The position numbers were made by a program, and so were the translations under genes. Positions 8,955 to 15,991 of a stretch of DNA of 40,046 nucleotides are shown piece after piece. Below the pieces are notes generated by a model. The model worked only from the letters and a program-made list of their open reading frames with translations. It did not search any database and was not told the origin of the DNA. Source of the DNA: Amycolatopsis circi (GTDB lineage: Bacteria; Actinomycetota; Actinomycetes; Mycobacteriales; Pseudonocardiaceae); the NCBI RefSeq assembly GCF_003385235.1, contig NZ_PQIA01000083.1, forward strand, positions 1-40,046. Direction: 5' to 3'. The first letter of the stretch is position 1, and every line of letters starts with the position of its first letter.

Positions 8955-8989
8955 CCGGGGCGGCACCGCGTCATGCGGTGCCGCCCCGG
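8955..8989 (-). terminator. Terminator of the NlpC/P60 gene
   Basis: Perfect 15-bp GC-rich stem (8955-8969 with 8975-8989) and 5-nt loop, 19 bp after the NlpC/P60 stop codon on the minus strand, followed by TGTCGTTTG. Confidence 0.8.
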
Positions 8990-9007
8990 CGAGGCGAGAA
9001 CGTCCGG

Positions 9008-10069
9008 TCAGGCGACCCGGCGCGCGCCCACGTACTGGCTCTGCAGCGGCGAGATCTTGACGACGTCGCCGGTGGTCGGCGCGTGCACCATCATCCCGTT
9101 GCCGATGTACATGCCCACGTGCGACACCGGCGTGTAGTAGAACACCAGGTCGCCGGGCTGGAGCTGGCTGCGCGGGACCGGCGTGCCGGTCTGGCTCTGC
9201 GCCTGGCTCGAACGCGGCAGCGTGACGCCCGCCTGCTTGTAGGCCCACAGCATCAGGCCCGAGCAGTCGTACGAACTCGGCCCGGTGGCGCCCCACTCGT
9301 AGGGCTTGCCCCGCTGGCTGAGCGCGGCCTGGACGGCGGCCGCCGCGGCCGGGCCGGCGTTCGCGAGGTCCACCGAGATGTCGCCGCCGGTGTCCTTCTG
9401 CGCGTTCCGGTCCGCCTGGCTCAGCGCCGACGTGGTCTTCTTCAGCTCGGCGACCTGGTCGTCGAGCGTCTTCTTCTTGGCCGTGATGTCTTCGGTCAGC
9501 TTCGCGGCCGCGTCGCGCGCCGCGGTGGCCCGCTGCGCGGCGTCGGCTGCCAGCTTCTCGGCGGCCTTGGCCTGGTCGACCGCGCCCTGGAGCTTCTCGA
9601 GCGCGACGGCCTTCTGCGACGCGATCTGGTCCAGCGCCGCCGAACGGTCGAGGAACTCCTGCGTCGATGTGCCCGCCAAGAGCGCGGACAGCTTGTTCAT
9701 CTGCACGCCGGACAGGAACGACGCGTTCGCGAACTTGTCGACGTCGACCTTGTACTTCTTCTCGTTCTCGGCGGCCTGCGCGGAGAGGTTGTGGGCGTTG
9801 CCCACGTCCCCGTTGGCCTTGTCGAGGTCGCCCTGTCGCGCGGACAGGTCGTCTTTGGCTTTGAGGAGGTCCTCGTTCGCCTTCTCCGCCTGCGCCGCGA
9901 GGTCGCGGTACTTGGCGAGAGCGTCCGAACCGGAGTCCGGCGGGGCCTGGAGGACGGGGAGGGGGGAAGCGGCGGCGGTGCCCGCTGGCTGCGCCGCGGT
10001 GACGATTGCGATCACCGAGGCGGCCGCGAGGGCGCCTGACACCACGCGCTTGACTGGATGCGACTGCAC
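9008..10069 (-). CDS. Secreted NlpC/P60 peptidoglycan endopeptidase with coiled coil (RipC-like)
   Basis: A 353-residue cell-wall hydrolase expected to cut stem peptides in peptidoglycan. It has a positively charged N-terminus, a hydrophobic signal segment at about 9-33, a long alanine- and lysine-rich coiled coil (about 48-225) and a C-terminal NlpC/P60 domain with catalytic C269 (YDCSGL), H317 (SHVGMYIG) and H329. This matches RipC (Rv2190c) in build and in position near pimB. The frame is open further upstream, but GTG 10069 is chosen because the signal peptide begins there and AAAGGAGA precedes it by 11 nt. It has a long structured leader and an upstream Crp-like site. Confidence 0.9.
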   Translation of the reverse strand: MQSHPVKRVVSGALAAASVIAIVTAAQPAGTAAASPLPVLQAPPDSGSDALAKYRDLAAQAEKANEDLLKAKDDLSARQGDLDKANGDVGNAHNLSAQAAENEKKYKVDVDKFANASFLSGVQMNKLSALLAGTSTQEFLDRSAALDQIASQKAVALEKLQGAVDQAKAAEKLAADAAQRATAARDAAAKLTEDITAKKKTLDDQVAELKKTTSALSQADRNAQKDTGGDISVDLANAGPAAAAAVQAALSQRGKPYEWGATGPSSYDCSGLMLWAYKQAGVTLPRSSQAQSQTGTPVPRSQLQPGDLVFYYTPVSHVGMYIGNGMMVHAPTTGDVVKISPLQSQYVGARRVA

Positions 10070-10084
10070 GGTCGCGCGGGTCTC

Positions 10085-10237
10085 CTTTGCTCGTCGGGCC
10101 GCCGTGGCCGGAACCCCGGCGCGGAAGAGGTCGGGGGCCCTCTTCGCGCACGCTTTCCGTTCGCGTTCCGGCCGTCGTGTTCCACAACAGCTTTTCCGCG
10201 CACGGTGGTTGGTTCCGATCCTGACTCCCCGACAAAG
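10085..10237 (-). ncRNA. Structured 5' leader of the NlpC/P60 gene, candidate c-di-AMP (ydaO-type) riboswitch
   Basis: On the minus strand CTTTGTCGGG (10237-10228) can pair with CCCGAC-gagc-AAAG (10098-10085), closing about 150 nt. The 3' half of this stem runs directly into the Shine-Dalgarno AAAGGAGA. Inside is a perfect 7-bp hairpin GAAGAGG/CCTCTTC (10124-10145) and several GGAACC/GGTTCC-like segments. c-di-AMP riboswitches are known before NlpC/P60 and Rpf genes in actinobacteria and have this size. I cannot confirm the family's conserved core by eye. Confidence 0.45.
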
Positions 10238-10299
10238 CCGAACCGGCGGCGATCCCGCGTCGCCGTCGTCCGACAGCTGCCTGGCGCGAGATCTCGGCC

Positions 10300-10330
10300 A
10301 GGTTACGAAAAGACCGTCGGCGCGTCCACC
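10300..10330 (-). promoter_or_regulatory. Likely promoter of the NlpC/P60 gene
   Basis: A TAACCT -10 box (10305-10300) would start transcription near 10293, giving a leader of about 225 nt. A weak -35 (GTGGAC) lies about 18 nt further upstream. Confidence 0.4.
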
Positions 10331-10393
10331 GGGCCCCCCGTAAAAACTCTCCGTAGTCCGGCGAAACACCATCGGACCAGCAAGGCAGTGGAA

Positions 10394-10409
10394 TGTGACT
10401 TAGGCCACA
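10394..10409. promoter_or_regulatory. Candidate Crp (cAMP receptor protein) site
   Basis: TGTGACTTAGGCCACA is a near-palindrome of the form TGTGR-N6-YCACA and also fits the GTG-N6-GNCAC pattern of actinobacterial Crp sites when read on the minus strand. It lies about 90 bp upstream of the proposed -10 box. Crp control of Rpf-type cell-wall hydrolases is known in actinobacteria, so the context fits. Confidence 0.45.
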
Positions 10410-10497
10410 CTTCACGGCAGCGTAAACGGCCCTCTCCGTTACTTACCGTTCACCGCACCGAGGCGACCGCTCGGCGAGCCAGTGTCACCCACTGGTG

Positions 10498-11139
10498 TCA
10501 CGCCGACCTACTGTCGGTCTCCGGAACCAGGCGCAGCCGCGGCACCATCCCCGCCTCGGCGAGCGCGTCGACAGCTCGCCGTTCGTCCGCGTCCCAGACG
10601 AGGCCGACCGGCGGCCCGAGCAGCACGCTGACCACGCAATCGGCACACGCCGCCCCGCGTACCGCACACCGGTCGCAATCGACGACGAACGTGTCGATGT
10701 CCTCGACCGCGACGTCCACCGCACCGGCCGGACGGCGCTCTTCCCGGCGGGAGGTTCGCTTCGCGCTTCGCGACGTCGGAGCGTGCCGCCGCGCCGATCG
10801 CCGTCGGCTGGCAGCTTCCGCACGCTCGCCTTCACCTAACGAAGCTGCACCCTCAGCGCTCGCACCGGAACCAGCCGAAACGCCGCTTTCCCGGCGCGCC
10901 TCCAGATCCCGGTCCCGCGTGGCCGGACTCACCGACGTGGCAAGACTCACCGACGAATCCACCCCGTGCGGGTGGCCGCCGCGGTCCGGCGGGCGAGACC
11001 GCTGAGCCGCCCCGCCGTCGACCCCGTCGAGCTGATCCCCCGGACCCGCGGCCCAGCGAGCTTCCCCGCTGCCGTCAGCCGGGTTCGCCGCGCGCAGGCC
11101 GAAACCGGCTCCGAATCGCTCCTGCTTGTTCTCGCCCAT
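10498..11139 (-). CDS. Conserved actinobacterial protein with a C-terminal four-cysteine motif
   Basis: A 213-residue protein of unknown function. Residues 1 to about 140 are low-complexity, charged and probably disordered. The C-terminal part is conserved-looking: VDCDRCAVRGAACADCVVSVLLGPP with C155, C158, C165 and C168 (CX2C-X6-CX2C, possibly a zinc site), then DERRAVDALAEAGMVPRLRLVPE. The ATG has GGAGG 7 nt upstream. It follows the NYN-domain gene on the same strand after 110 bp, so the two are probably cotranscribed. No signal peptide or membrane segment. Confidence 0.75.
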   Translation of the reverse strand: MGENKQERFGAGFGLRAANPADGSGEARWAAGPGDQLDGVDGGAAQRSRPPDRGGHPHGVDSSVSLATSVSPATRDRDLEARRESGVSAGSGASAEGAASLGEGERAEAASRRRSARRHAPTSRSAKRTSRREERRPAGAVDVAVEDIDTFVVDCDRCAVRGAACADCVVSVLLGPPVGLVWDADERRAVDALAEAGMVPRLRLVPETDSRSA

Positions 11140-11249
11140 CGCTGAGCCTCCGTTCGCTCAGAGGCCCCGGACCGGTTCCGGGAATCGCCTCGGGAACAAA
11201 CGGTAGGAAGCACCACCGACAATTTTCGGGGCCCGGACGTCGGGCAGGG

Positions 11250-12647
11250 TCAGACCCGACCCAATCGGCTGACGAGCACCGCCGACGGAGCGGGGTGCGC
11301 ACCGGCCGCGCGGACCGAATCCGCGACCGCCCGGTCGGACGTCGCGACGACCATCGGACGGCCCTTCGGCTCGGCCGCGACCAGGGACCGGATCACGTCG
11401 TCGGCGAGCACGCCGCGCTCGGAGAACAGCACTCGCACCCCACGCGGCACCGCGGCGGGCACCGACAGCACGCCGGCCCCGTCGAACACCACCGTGACCT
11501 CCGCCGAGGTGCGCGCCGCCAGCGCCGAAAGCTGATGCACCAGCCGGTCTCGCTGATCGGCCAGCGCCAGCTCCGGATAACCCGTTTTGGTGACGTTGTA
11601 GCCGTCCACGATGAGATGGACGTTCGGCAACGCCAGATGCCGGTCGAGCGCCGTGACGTCCTGGATCCGCCCGCCCGGCCCGAGCCCGGACCGCGCGCCG
11701 CTCACCATGTCCGCCGGCCGGGCGCCACGGTCGCCCAAAGCGAGTTCCCGACGCAAGCCGTGCACCGCGCCGTCGATCGTGTCCACCAGCAACGCCAGCC
11801 GGACCTCGTCGGCCTCGCGAGCCTCGCGCGCCGACTGCCGGGCAATCTCCGCGTCCGCGACCGCCCGTTCCGCACGAGCCCGTTCGGAAGCGACCCGGCG
11901 GCGTTCCCGGTCGAGCTGCACGTTCAACGTCTCGATCTCGCGTTCCCGCGTCGCGCCCCCGTCGGCCAGCTCGATCCGCGCCGCCTCGGCCGCGTCCTTG
12001 GCCTGCCGCAGCAGCACACCCTGCTCACGCAGCCGGCGCAACAGCTTCTCGACCTCGGCCTCGCGTTCGCCGCGCACGCTCTCGACCGCCCCGCGAACCT
12101 CTTCCAGCTCGGTGCGCACTTCGGCGAGTTCCGCTTCCAGCCGTTGATTCCGGGCCAGCGCCGCGTCCCGTTCAGCGCGCAACGCGGTTTCCTCGGCGTT
12201 CTTCGCGACCAGCCGCACACGGCCGGTCGCACCGGATTCACCTAGCAGCACCGCGGCGGCAGCGGCAGCGACGGAGTCCGAAACGTTCGGGTCCAGCGCG
12301 TCGGTCCGGTGCTCCCGCAGCCATTCCAGGACCGCGGTCCGGAACTGCGCCGAATCTCCCAAGGCGGTCAGCAGCGCGGTGCCGCCGAGCTTCGCGCGCT
12401 TGGCCGGGGCGAACTTCGCGACCGGCCGCAGTTGCCGTGGCACGTCCGCGACCGGGAGTTTCGCGACCGCGGCCGCGGCCAGTTCGGCGATGCGCTCGCG
12501 CACCGCCTCCGGCAGGCTCGTCCACGACGACGGTTCCGGACACGTCCCCGCTTCGACGGCCTCGGCGTCCTCCTCCGCCCGCGCCGGAACCGCCGAGGGG
12601 CCGACGGCCTCCGCGGCTTCTTCCGGCTCGACGGGCTGAGGGTGCAT
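11250..12647 (-). CDS. Coiled-coil protein with C-terminal NYN (YacP-like PIN) domain
   Basis: A 465-residue cytoplasmic protein. An N-terminal helical part with RQLRPVAKFAPAKRAKLGG is followed by a long Glu/Arg/Ala-rich coiled coil (about 165-310). The C-terminal NYN/PIN-like domain has LIVDGYNVTKTGYPE, VTVVFDGAGV, DDVIRSLV and VVATSDRAVADSVRAAGA. These carry the acidic residues expected of a metal-dependent RNase of the YacP/Rae1 type. Ribonuclease activity is inferred from the family. The frame extends to 12710, but ATG 12647 is the best start; no strong Shine-Dalgarno is visible. Divergent from the DnaQ-like gene. Confidence 0.8.
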   Translation of the reverse strand: MHPQPVEPEEAAEAVGPSAVPARAEEDAEAVEAGTCPEPSSWTSLPEAVRERIAELAAAAVAKLPVADVPRQLRPVAKFAPAKRAKLGGTALLTALGDSAQFRTAVLEWLREHRTDALDPNVSDSVAAAAAAVLLGESGATGRVRLVAKNAEETALRAERDAALARNQRLEAELAEVRTELEEVRGAVESVRGEREAEVEKLLRRLREQGVLLRQAKDAAEAARIELADGGATREREIETLNVQLDRERRRVASERARAERAVADAEIARQSAREAREADEVRLALLVDTIDGAVHGLRRELALGDRGARPADMVSGARSGLGPGGRIQDVTALDRHLALPNVHLIVDGYNVTKTGYPELALADQRDRLVHQLSALAARTSAEVTVVFDGAGVLSVPAAVPRGVRVLFSERGVLADDVIRSLVAAEPKGRPMVVATSDRAVADSVRAAGAHPAPSAVLVSRLGRV

Positions 12648-12767
12648 TGGTCCAGGGTAGGCCCCGCCGCCGGATCCCGCGCCGCACCGGCCCGTTCCGC
12701 TGGTCACCATCGCGCCACGGGCTGCGCGCGCGAAGATTGTCGGTGGTCGGTCCTACTGTGCGCGATC

Positions 12768-14486
12768 ATGGAGACCCGACCGAGCCCGGACCAGGCTCAG
12801 CTGGCGTTCGACGAACTCGGCACCCCGCTGCGGGACACCACGTTCGTCGTGTTCGACCTCGAGACCACCGGCACCAAGCCCGGCCCGGACGGGATCACCG
12901 AGATCGGCGCGGTCAAGGTCCGCGCCGGACAGGTGCTGGGCGAGTTCGCGACGCTGGTCAACCCGGGCACGCCGATCCCGCCGCAGATCGTCGAGCTGAC
13001 CGGGATCACGCAGGCGATGGTCTACGACGCGCCGCGGATCGAACGCGTGCTGCCCGCGTTCCTGGAGTTCATCGCGGGCGCCGTGCTGGTCGCGCACAAC
13101 TCCGGCTTCGACACCAGCTTCATGAAGGCGGCCTGCGACGGGCACGGCTACGTCTGGCCGCGCGCCACCGTCGTCTGCACGGTGAAGCTCGCACGCCGCG
13201 TGATCCCGCGCGAAGAAGCGCGAAGCTACCGGTTGTCGTCGCTGTCGATGCTGCTCGGCGCGCGCACCCGCCCGACGCACCGCGCGCTCGACGACGCCCG
13301 CGCCACCACCGACGTCCTGCACGCGCTGCTGGAGCGCGTCGGCAACCTCGGCGTGCACACCGTCGAGGAGTTGATCGACTATCTCCCGCACGTCACTCCA
13401 GCCCAGCGCCGCAAGCGAAACCTCGCCGCCGACCTCCCGTCTCGGCCTGGCGTGTATCTCTTCAAGGGACCGCGCGACGAAGTGCTGTACGTCGGCACCG
13501 CGCGCGACCTCAGACGGCGCGTGCGGACTTATTTCACCGGTTCCGAGAGCCGGGGCCGGATCAGGGAAATGGTCGCGCTGGCGGAGCGGGTGGACGCCAT
13601 CGAGTGTTCGCATTCCCTCGAAGCCGAGATCCGCGAACTGCGGCTGATCGCCGCGCACCGGCCCGCGTACAACCGGCGGTCGAAAAACCCGCACCACGGC
13701 TGGTGGATCAGCCTCACCGACGAGGCTTTCCCCCGGCTTTCCGTAGTGCGCCTTCCGCGCGCGGGCACGCTCGGGCCGTTCCGCAGCCAAGCCGACGCGC
13801 GCACCGCCGCCGATACCCTCGCCGACGCCTCCGGCCTGCGCACCTGCACGCAACGCATCTCGGCCACCGCCGCGTCCGGCACGCCGTGTGTGCTGGCGGA
13901 ACTCGGCCGCTGCGGAGCGCCGTGCGCGGGCAGGCAGACGGTCGCCGACTACTCCCCCGCCGTCGACGCCGCCCGCGGACTCATCGCGGGCCACGACGGC
14001 CGTCCGCTCCATTTGGCCGCGGCAAGGCTGGAGGAGATGGCGGAACGAAGGCACTACGAACAAGCCGCCCGCCACCGCGACGAACTGGCCGGGCTGGTCC
14101 GCGCCGTCGGCCGCGCGCACCGGCAGGCCGCGCTCGCGTCGGTCGCGGAACTGATCGCCGCCGCCCCGGACGGCAACGGCGGCTGGGAACTGTCCGTGAT
14201 CCGGTACGGCCGCCTGGCGTCCGCCGGGGTCGCGCGCCGTGGGGTCCCGCCGATGCCGGTCGTCGAATCCCTGGTGGCCGCAGGAGAAACCGTGCTCCCC
14301 GGAGATGGTCCGCTGCGGGGAGCACCCGGCGAGGAGGTCGGGATTCTGCTGCGCTGGCTCGCCCGGCCCGGCACCCGGCTCGTCCGCACCACGCGGCCGT
14401 GGGCCGAACCCGCCGCTGTTGCGGGGTGGCAGGCCTGGCTCGCACGGGTCGCCGACGCCCGGTCTCTGGAACACGTCGCAGGCTGA
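12768..14486 (+). CDS. DnaQ-type DEDDh exonuclease fused to a UvrC-type GIY-YIG endonuclease
   Basis: A 572-residue protein matching the Rv2191 family. Residues 24-190 are a DEDDh 3'-5' exonuclease: DLETTG with D30 and E32, HNSGFDTSF, and HRALDDARATTDVL. About 220-310 is the GIY-YIG domain shared with UvrC and Cho: PGVYLFKGPRDEVLYVGTARDL, EAEIRELRLIAAHRPAYN. The C-terminal part resembles the UvrC UVR-motif region (RHYEQAARHRDEL). A role in DNA repair, incising and then trimming DNA, is inferred. ATG 12768 is 8 nt after TACTGT, so probably leaderless. Confidence 0.88.
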   Translation: METRPSPDQAQLAFDELGTPLRDTTFVVFDLETTGTKPGPDGITEIGAVKVRAGQVLGEFATLVNPGTPIPPQIVELTGITQAMVYDAPRIERVLPAFLEFIAGAVLVAHNSGFDTSFMKAACDGHGYVWPRATVVCTVKLARRVIPREEARSYRLSSLSMLLGARTRPTHRALDDARATTDVLHALLERVGNLGVHTVEELIDYLPHVTPAQRRKRNLAADLPSRPGVYLFKGPRDEVLYVGTARDLRRRVRTYFTGSESRGRIREMVALAERVDAIECSHSLEAEIRELRLIAAHRPAYNRRSKNPHHGWWISLTDEAFPRLSVVRLPRAGTLGPFRSQADARTAADTLADASGLRTCTQRISATAASGTPCVLAELGRCGAPCAGRQTVADYSPAVDAARGLIAGHDGRPLHLAAARLEEMAERRHYEQAARHRDELAGLVRAVGRAHRQAALASVAELIAAAPDGNGGWELSVIRYGRLASAGVARRGVPPMPVVESLVAAGETVLPGDGPLRGAPGEEVGILLRWLARPGTRLVRTTRPWAEPAAVAGWQAWLARVADARSLEHVAG

Positions 14487-14651
14487 GCCACCCCGCCGCC
14501 CTGTCCGCATAACCCAGCCGCCGTCGACGCGAGCTGACTGCCCGGCCCGTGCAACACATCCCAGGCTGACCGCCCCGCTGCGGCGTGCGCGGACGCGTTC
14601 CCGGCTACGATCGCGCTCGAGGAGTTACCGCCAGCAAGTGGGAGGAACGCT

Positions 14652-14936
14652 GTGATCACGGCGATCGTGCTGATCAACGTAGAGGCCGAGGAGATCCCGC
14701 AGGCCGCGCAGGCGATCGCGGACCTCGACCAGGTGTCCGAGGTCTACTCGTGCGCCGGGGACGTCGACCTCATCGCCACCGTGCGCGTGCAGGCCCACGA
14801 AGACCTCGCCGACCTGATCCCGGGCCGCATCGGCAAGGTCCGCGGCGTGCTCGACACCGTCACCCACATCGCGTTCCGGTCCTACTCGCGCGCCGACACC
14901 GACTCCGCGTTCGAGATCGGCGTCGAAGGCGCCTGA
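14652..14936 (+). CDS. Stand-alone Lrp/AsnC ligand-binding (RAM) domain protein
   Basis: A 94-residue protein that is just the C-terminal alpha-beta ligand-binding domain of Lrp/AsnC regulators, with no DNA-binding helix-turn-helix: VLINVEAEEIPQAAQAIADLDQVSEVYSCAGDVDLIATVRV. Such proteins oligomerise and bind amino acids. GTG 14652 has GGGAGGA about 6 nt upstream, and TACGAT near 14607 is the probable -10 box. Regulatory partner unknown. Confidence 0.88.
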   Translation: MITAIVLINVEAEEIPQAAQAIADLDQVSEVYSCAGDVDLIATVRVQAHEDLADLIPGRIGKVRGVLDTVTHIAFRSYSRADTDSAFEIGVEGA

Positions 14937-14977
14937 CCCGCCGGAAACTGTCGTACCCCCGGGCTAACGTCCGGGGC

Positions 14978-15430
14978 ATGACGACACTGCGGTTAGCCGA
15001 GGTCACCAGCGACAACGTGGGCGCGGCCTGCCATCTGTCGGTGGCGCCCCACCAGGAGAACTACGTGGCTCCGGTCGTCCGCTCGCTGGCCGAGGCCTAC
15101 ACCCAGCCCGGCGTCGCCTGGCCGAGGCTGGTCTACGCCGGGGACGACCTCGTCGGCTTCGTCATGGCCGCGTTCGACCCGGACTGTCCGATCGACTACT
15201 TCCGTTGCGGCGTCTGGCGGTTGAACATCGCCGCCGAGCACCAAAAGAAGGGCTACGGCAAGTTCGCGGTCGAGGCGGTTCTGGCCGAAGCACGCCGCCG
15301 CGGAGCCGAATCGGCGACGGTGCTCTGGGTACCGGGCGAGCACAGCCCGGAACCGTTCTATCTGCGGCTGGGTTTCCGGCCGACCGGCCAGGTCCACGAG
15401 GGCGAGGTCGTCGCCCGCATCCAGCTCTGA
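14978..15430 (+). CDS. GNAT family N-acetyltransferase (first of tandem pair)
   Basis: A 150-residue GNAT acetyltransferase. The acetyl-CoA pyrophosphate-binding loop is visible as HQKKGYGKFAVEAV, followed by EPFYLRLGFRPTG. ATG 14978 lies 7 nt after TAACGT, so a leaderless start is likely. It is about 70% identical by eye to the next gene, so the two arose by tandem duplication. Similar sequences include spermidine/aminoglycoside-type acetyltransferases; the substrate cannot be told. Confidence 0.85.
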   Translation: MTTLRLAEVTSDNVGAACHLSVAPHQENYVAPVVRSLAEAYTQPGVAWPRLVYAGDDLVGFVMAAFDPDCPIDYFRCGVWRLNIAAEHQKKGYGKFAVEAVLAEARRRGAESATVLWVPGEHSPEPFYLRLGFRPTGQVHEGEVVARIQL

Positions 15431-15459
15431 AGGCCCCGGGCCGCGCTACCGTACTTCGC

Positions 15460-15915
15460 ATGACGACCCTGCGTCTGGTCGAAATCACGGTGGACAACGT
15501 CGACGATGCCTGCGATCTCAAAGTGGCGAAACGCCAGCGCGACTACGTTTCCTCAGTCCCCCGTTCGCTCGCCGAAGCCTACGTCCAGCCGGACATCGCC
15601 TGGCCGAGGCTGGTCTACGCCGGGAAGAAACTCGTCGGCTTCGTCATGGCCGCCTTCGACCCGGACAACCCGGCCGACACCTACCGCCACTATCTCTGGC
15701 GGCTGAACATCGCCGCCAAACACCAGCAAAAGGGCTACGGACGGTTCGCCGTCGAAGCGGTCCTGGCCGAAGCACGCCGCCGCGACGCCGAGTCCGTGAC
15801 GGTCAGCTGGAGACCGGGCAAGCACAGCCCGGAGCCGTTCTATCTGCGAATCGGCTTCCAGCCGACCGGCGAAATCGACGACGACGGCGAGATCGTCGGC
15901 CGCATCCGGCTCTAG
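15460..15915 (+). CDS. GNAT family N-acetyltransferase (second of tandem pair)
   Basis: A 151-residue paralogue of the preceding gene with the same acetyl-CoA loop (HQQKGYGRFAVEAVLAEARRR) and EPFYLRIGFQPTGE near the end. It has its own TACCGT box 7 nt before the ATG, so each copy seems to be transcribed on its own. Differences cluster near residues 20-35 and 65-75, perhaps the acceptor-binding side. It is followed by a strong terminator. Confidence 0.85.
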   Translation: MTTLRLVEITVDNVDDACDLKVAKRQRDYVSSVPRSLAEAYVQPDIAWPRLVYAGKKLVGFVMAAFDPDNPADTYRHYLWRLNIAAKHQQKGYGRFAVEAVLAEARRRDAESVTVSWRPGKHSPEPFYLRIGFQPTGEIDDDGEIVGRIRL

Positions 15916-15925
15916 AAACACGCGA

Positions 15926-15960
15926 GAAGGCCCCTCCCTCGCGATGAGGAAGGGGCCTTC
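15926..15960. terminator. Bidirectional terminator between GNAT and qcrB
   Basis: 10-bp stem GAAGGCCCCT/AGGGGCCTTC, extended inward by CCTC/GAGG after one mismatch. It lies between the convergent GNAT and qcrB genes. Confidence 0.8.
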
Positions 15961-15991
15961 CGGCTTGATTCGGAACTCAGAACTCAGGGAC

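Larger units (their letters stand above)
10070..10497. other. 428-bp non-coding region between the four-cysteine gene and the NlpC/P60 gene
   Basis: It holds the structured leader, proposed promoter and Crp-like site given separately. The long open frame across it on the minus strand has no RBS-backed start and no protein-like sequence. Confidence 0.6.

Noticed and set aside
12753..14510. 585-codon open frame antisense to the DnaQ/GIY-YIG gene
   Set aside because: No start signal, no recognisable domain, and composition typical of an antisense shadow.
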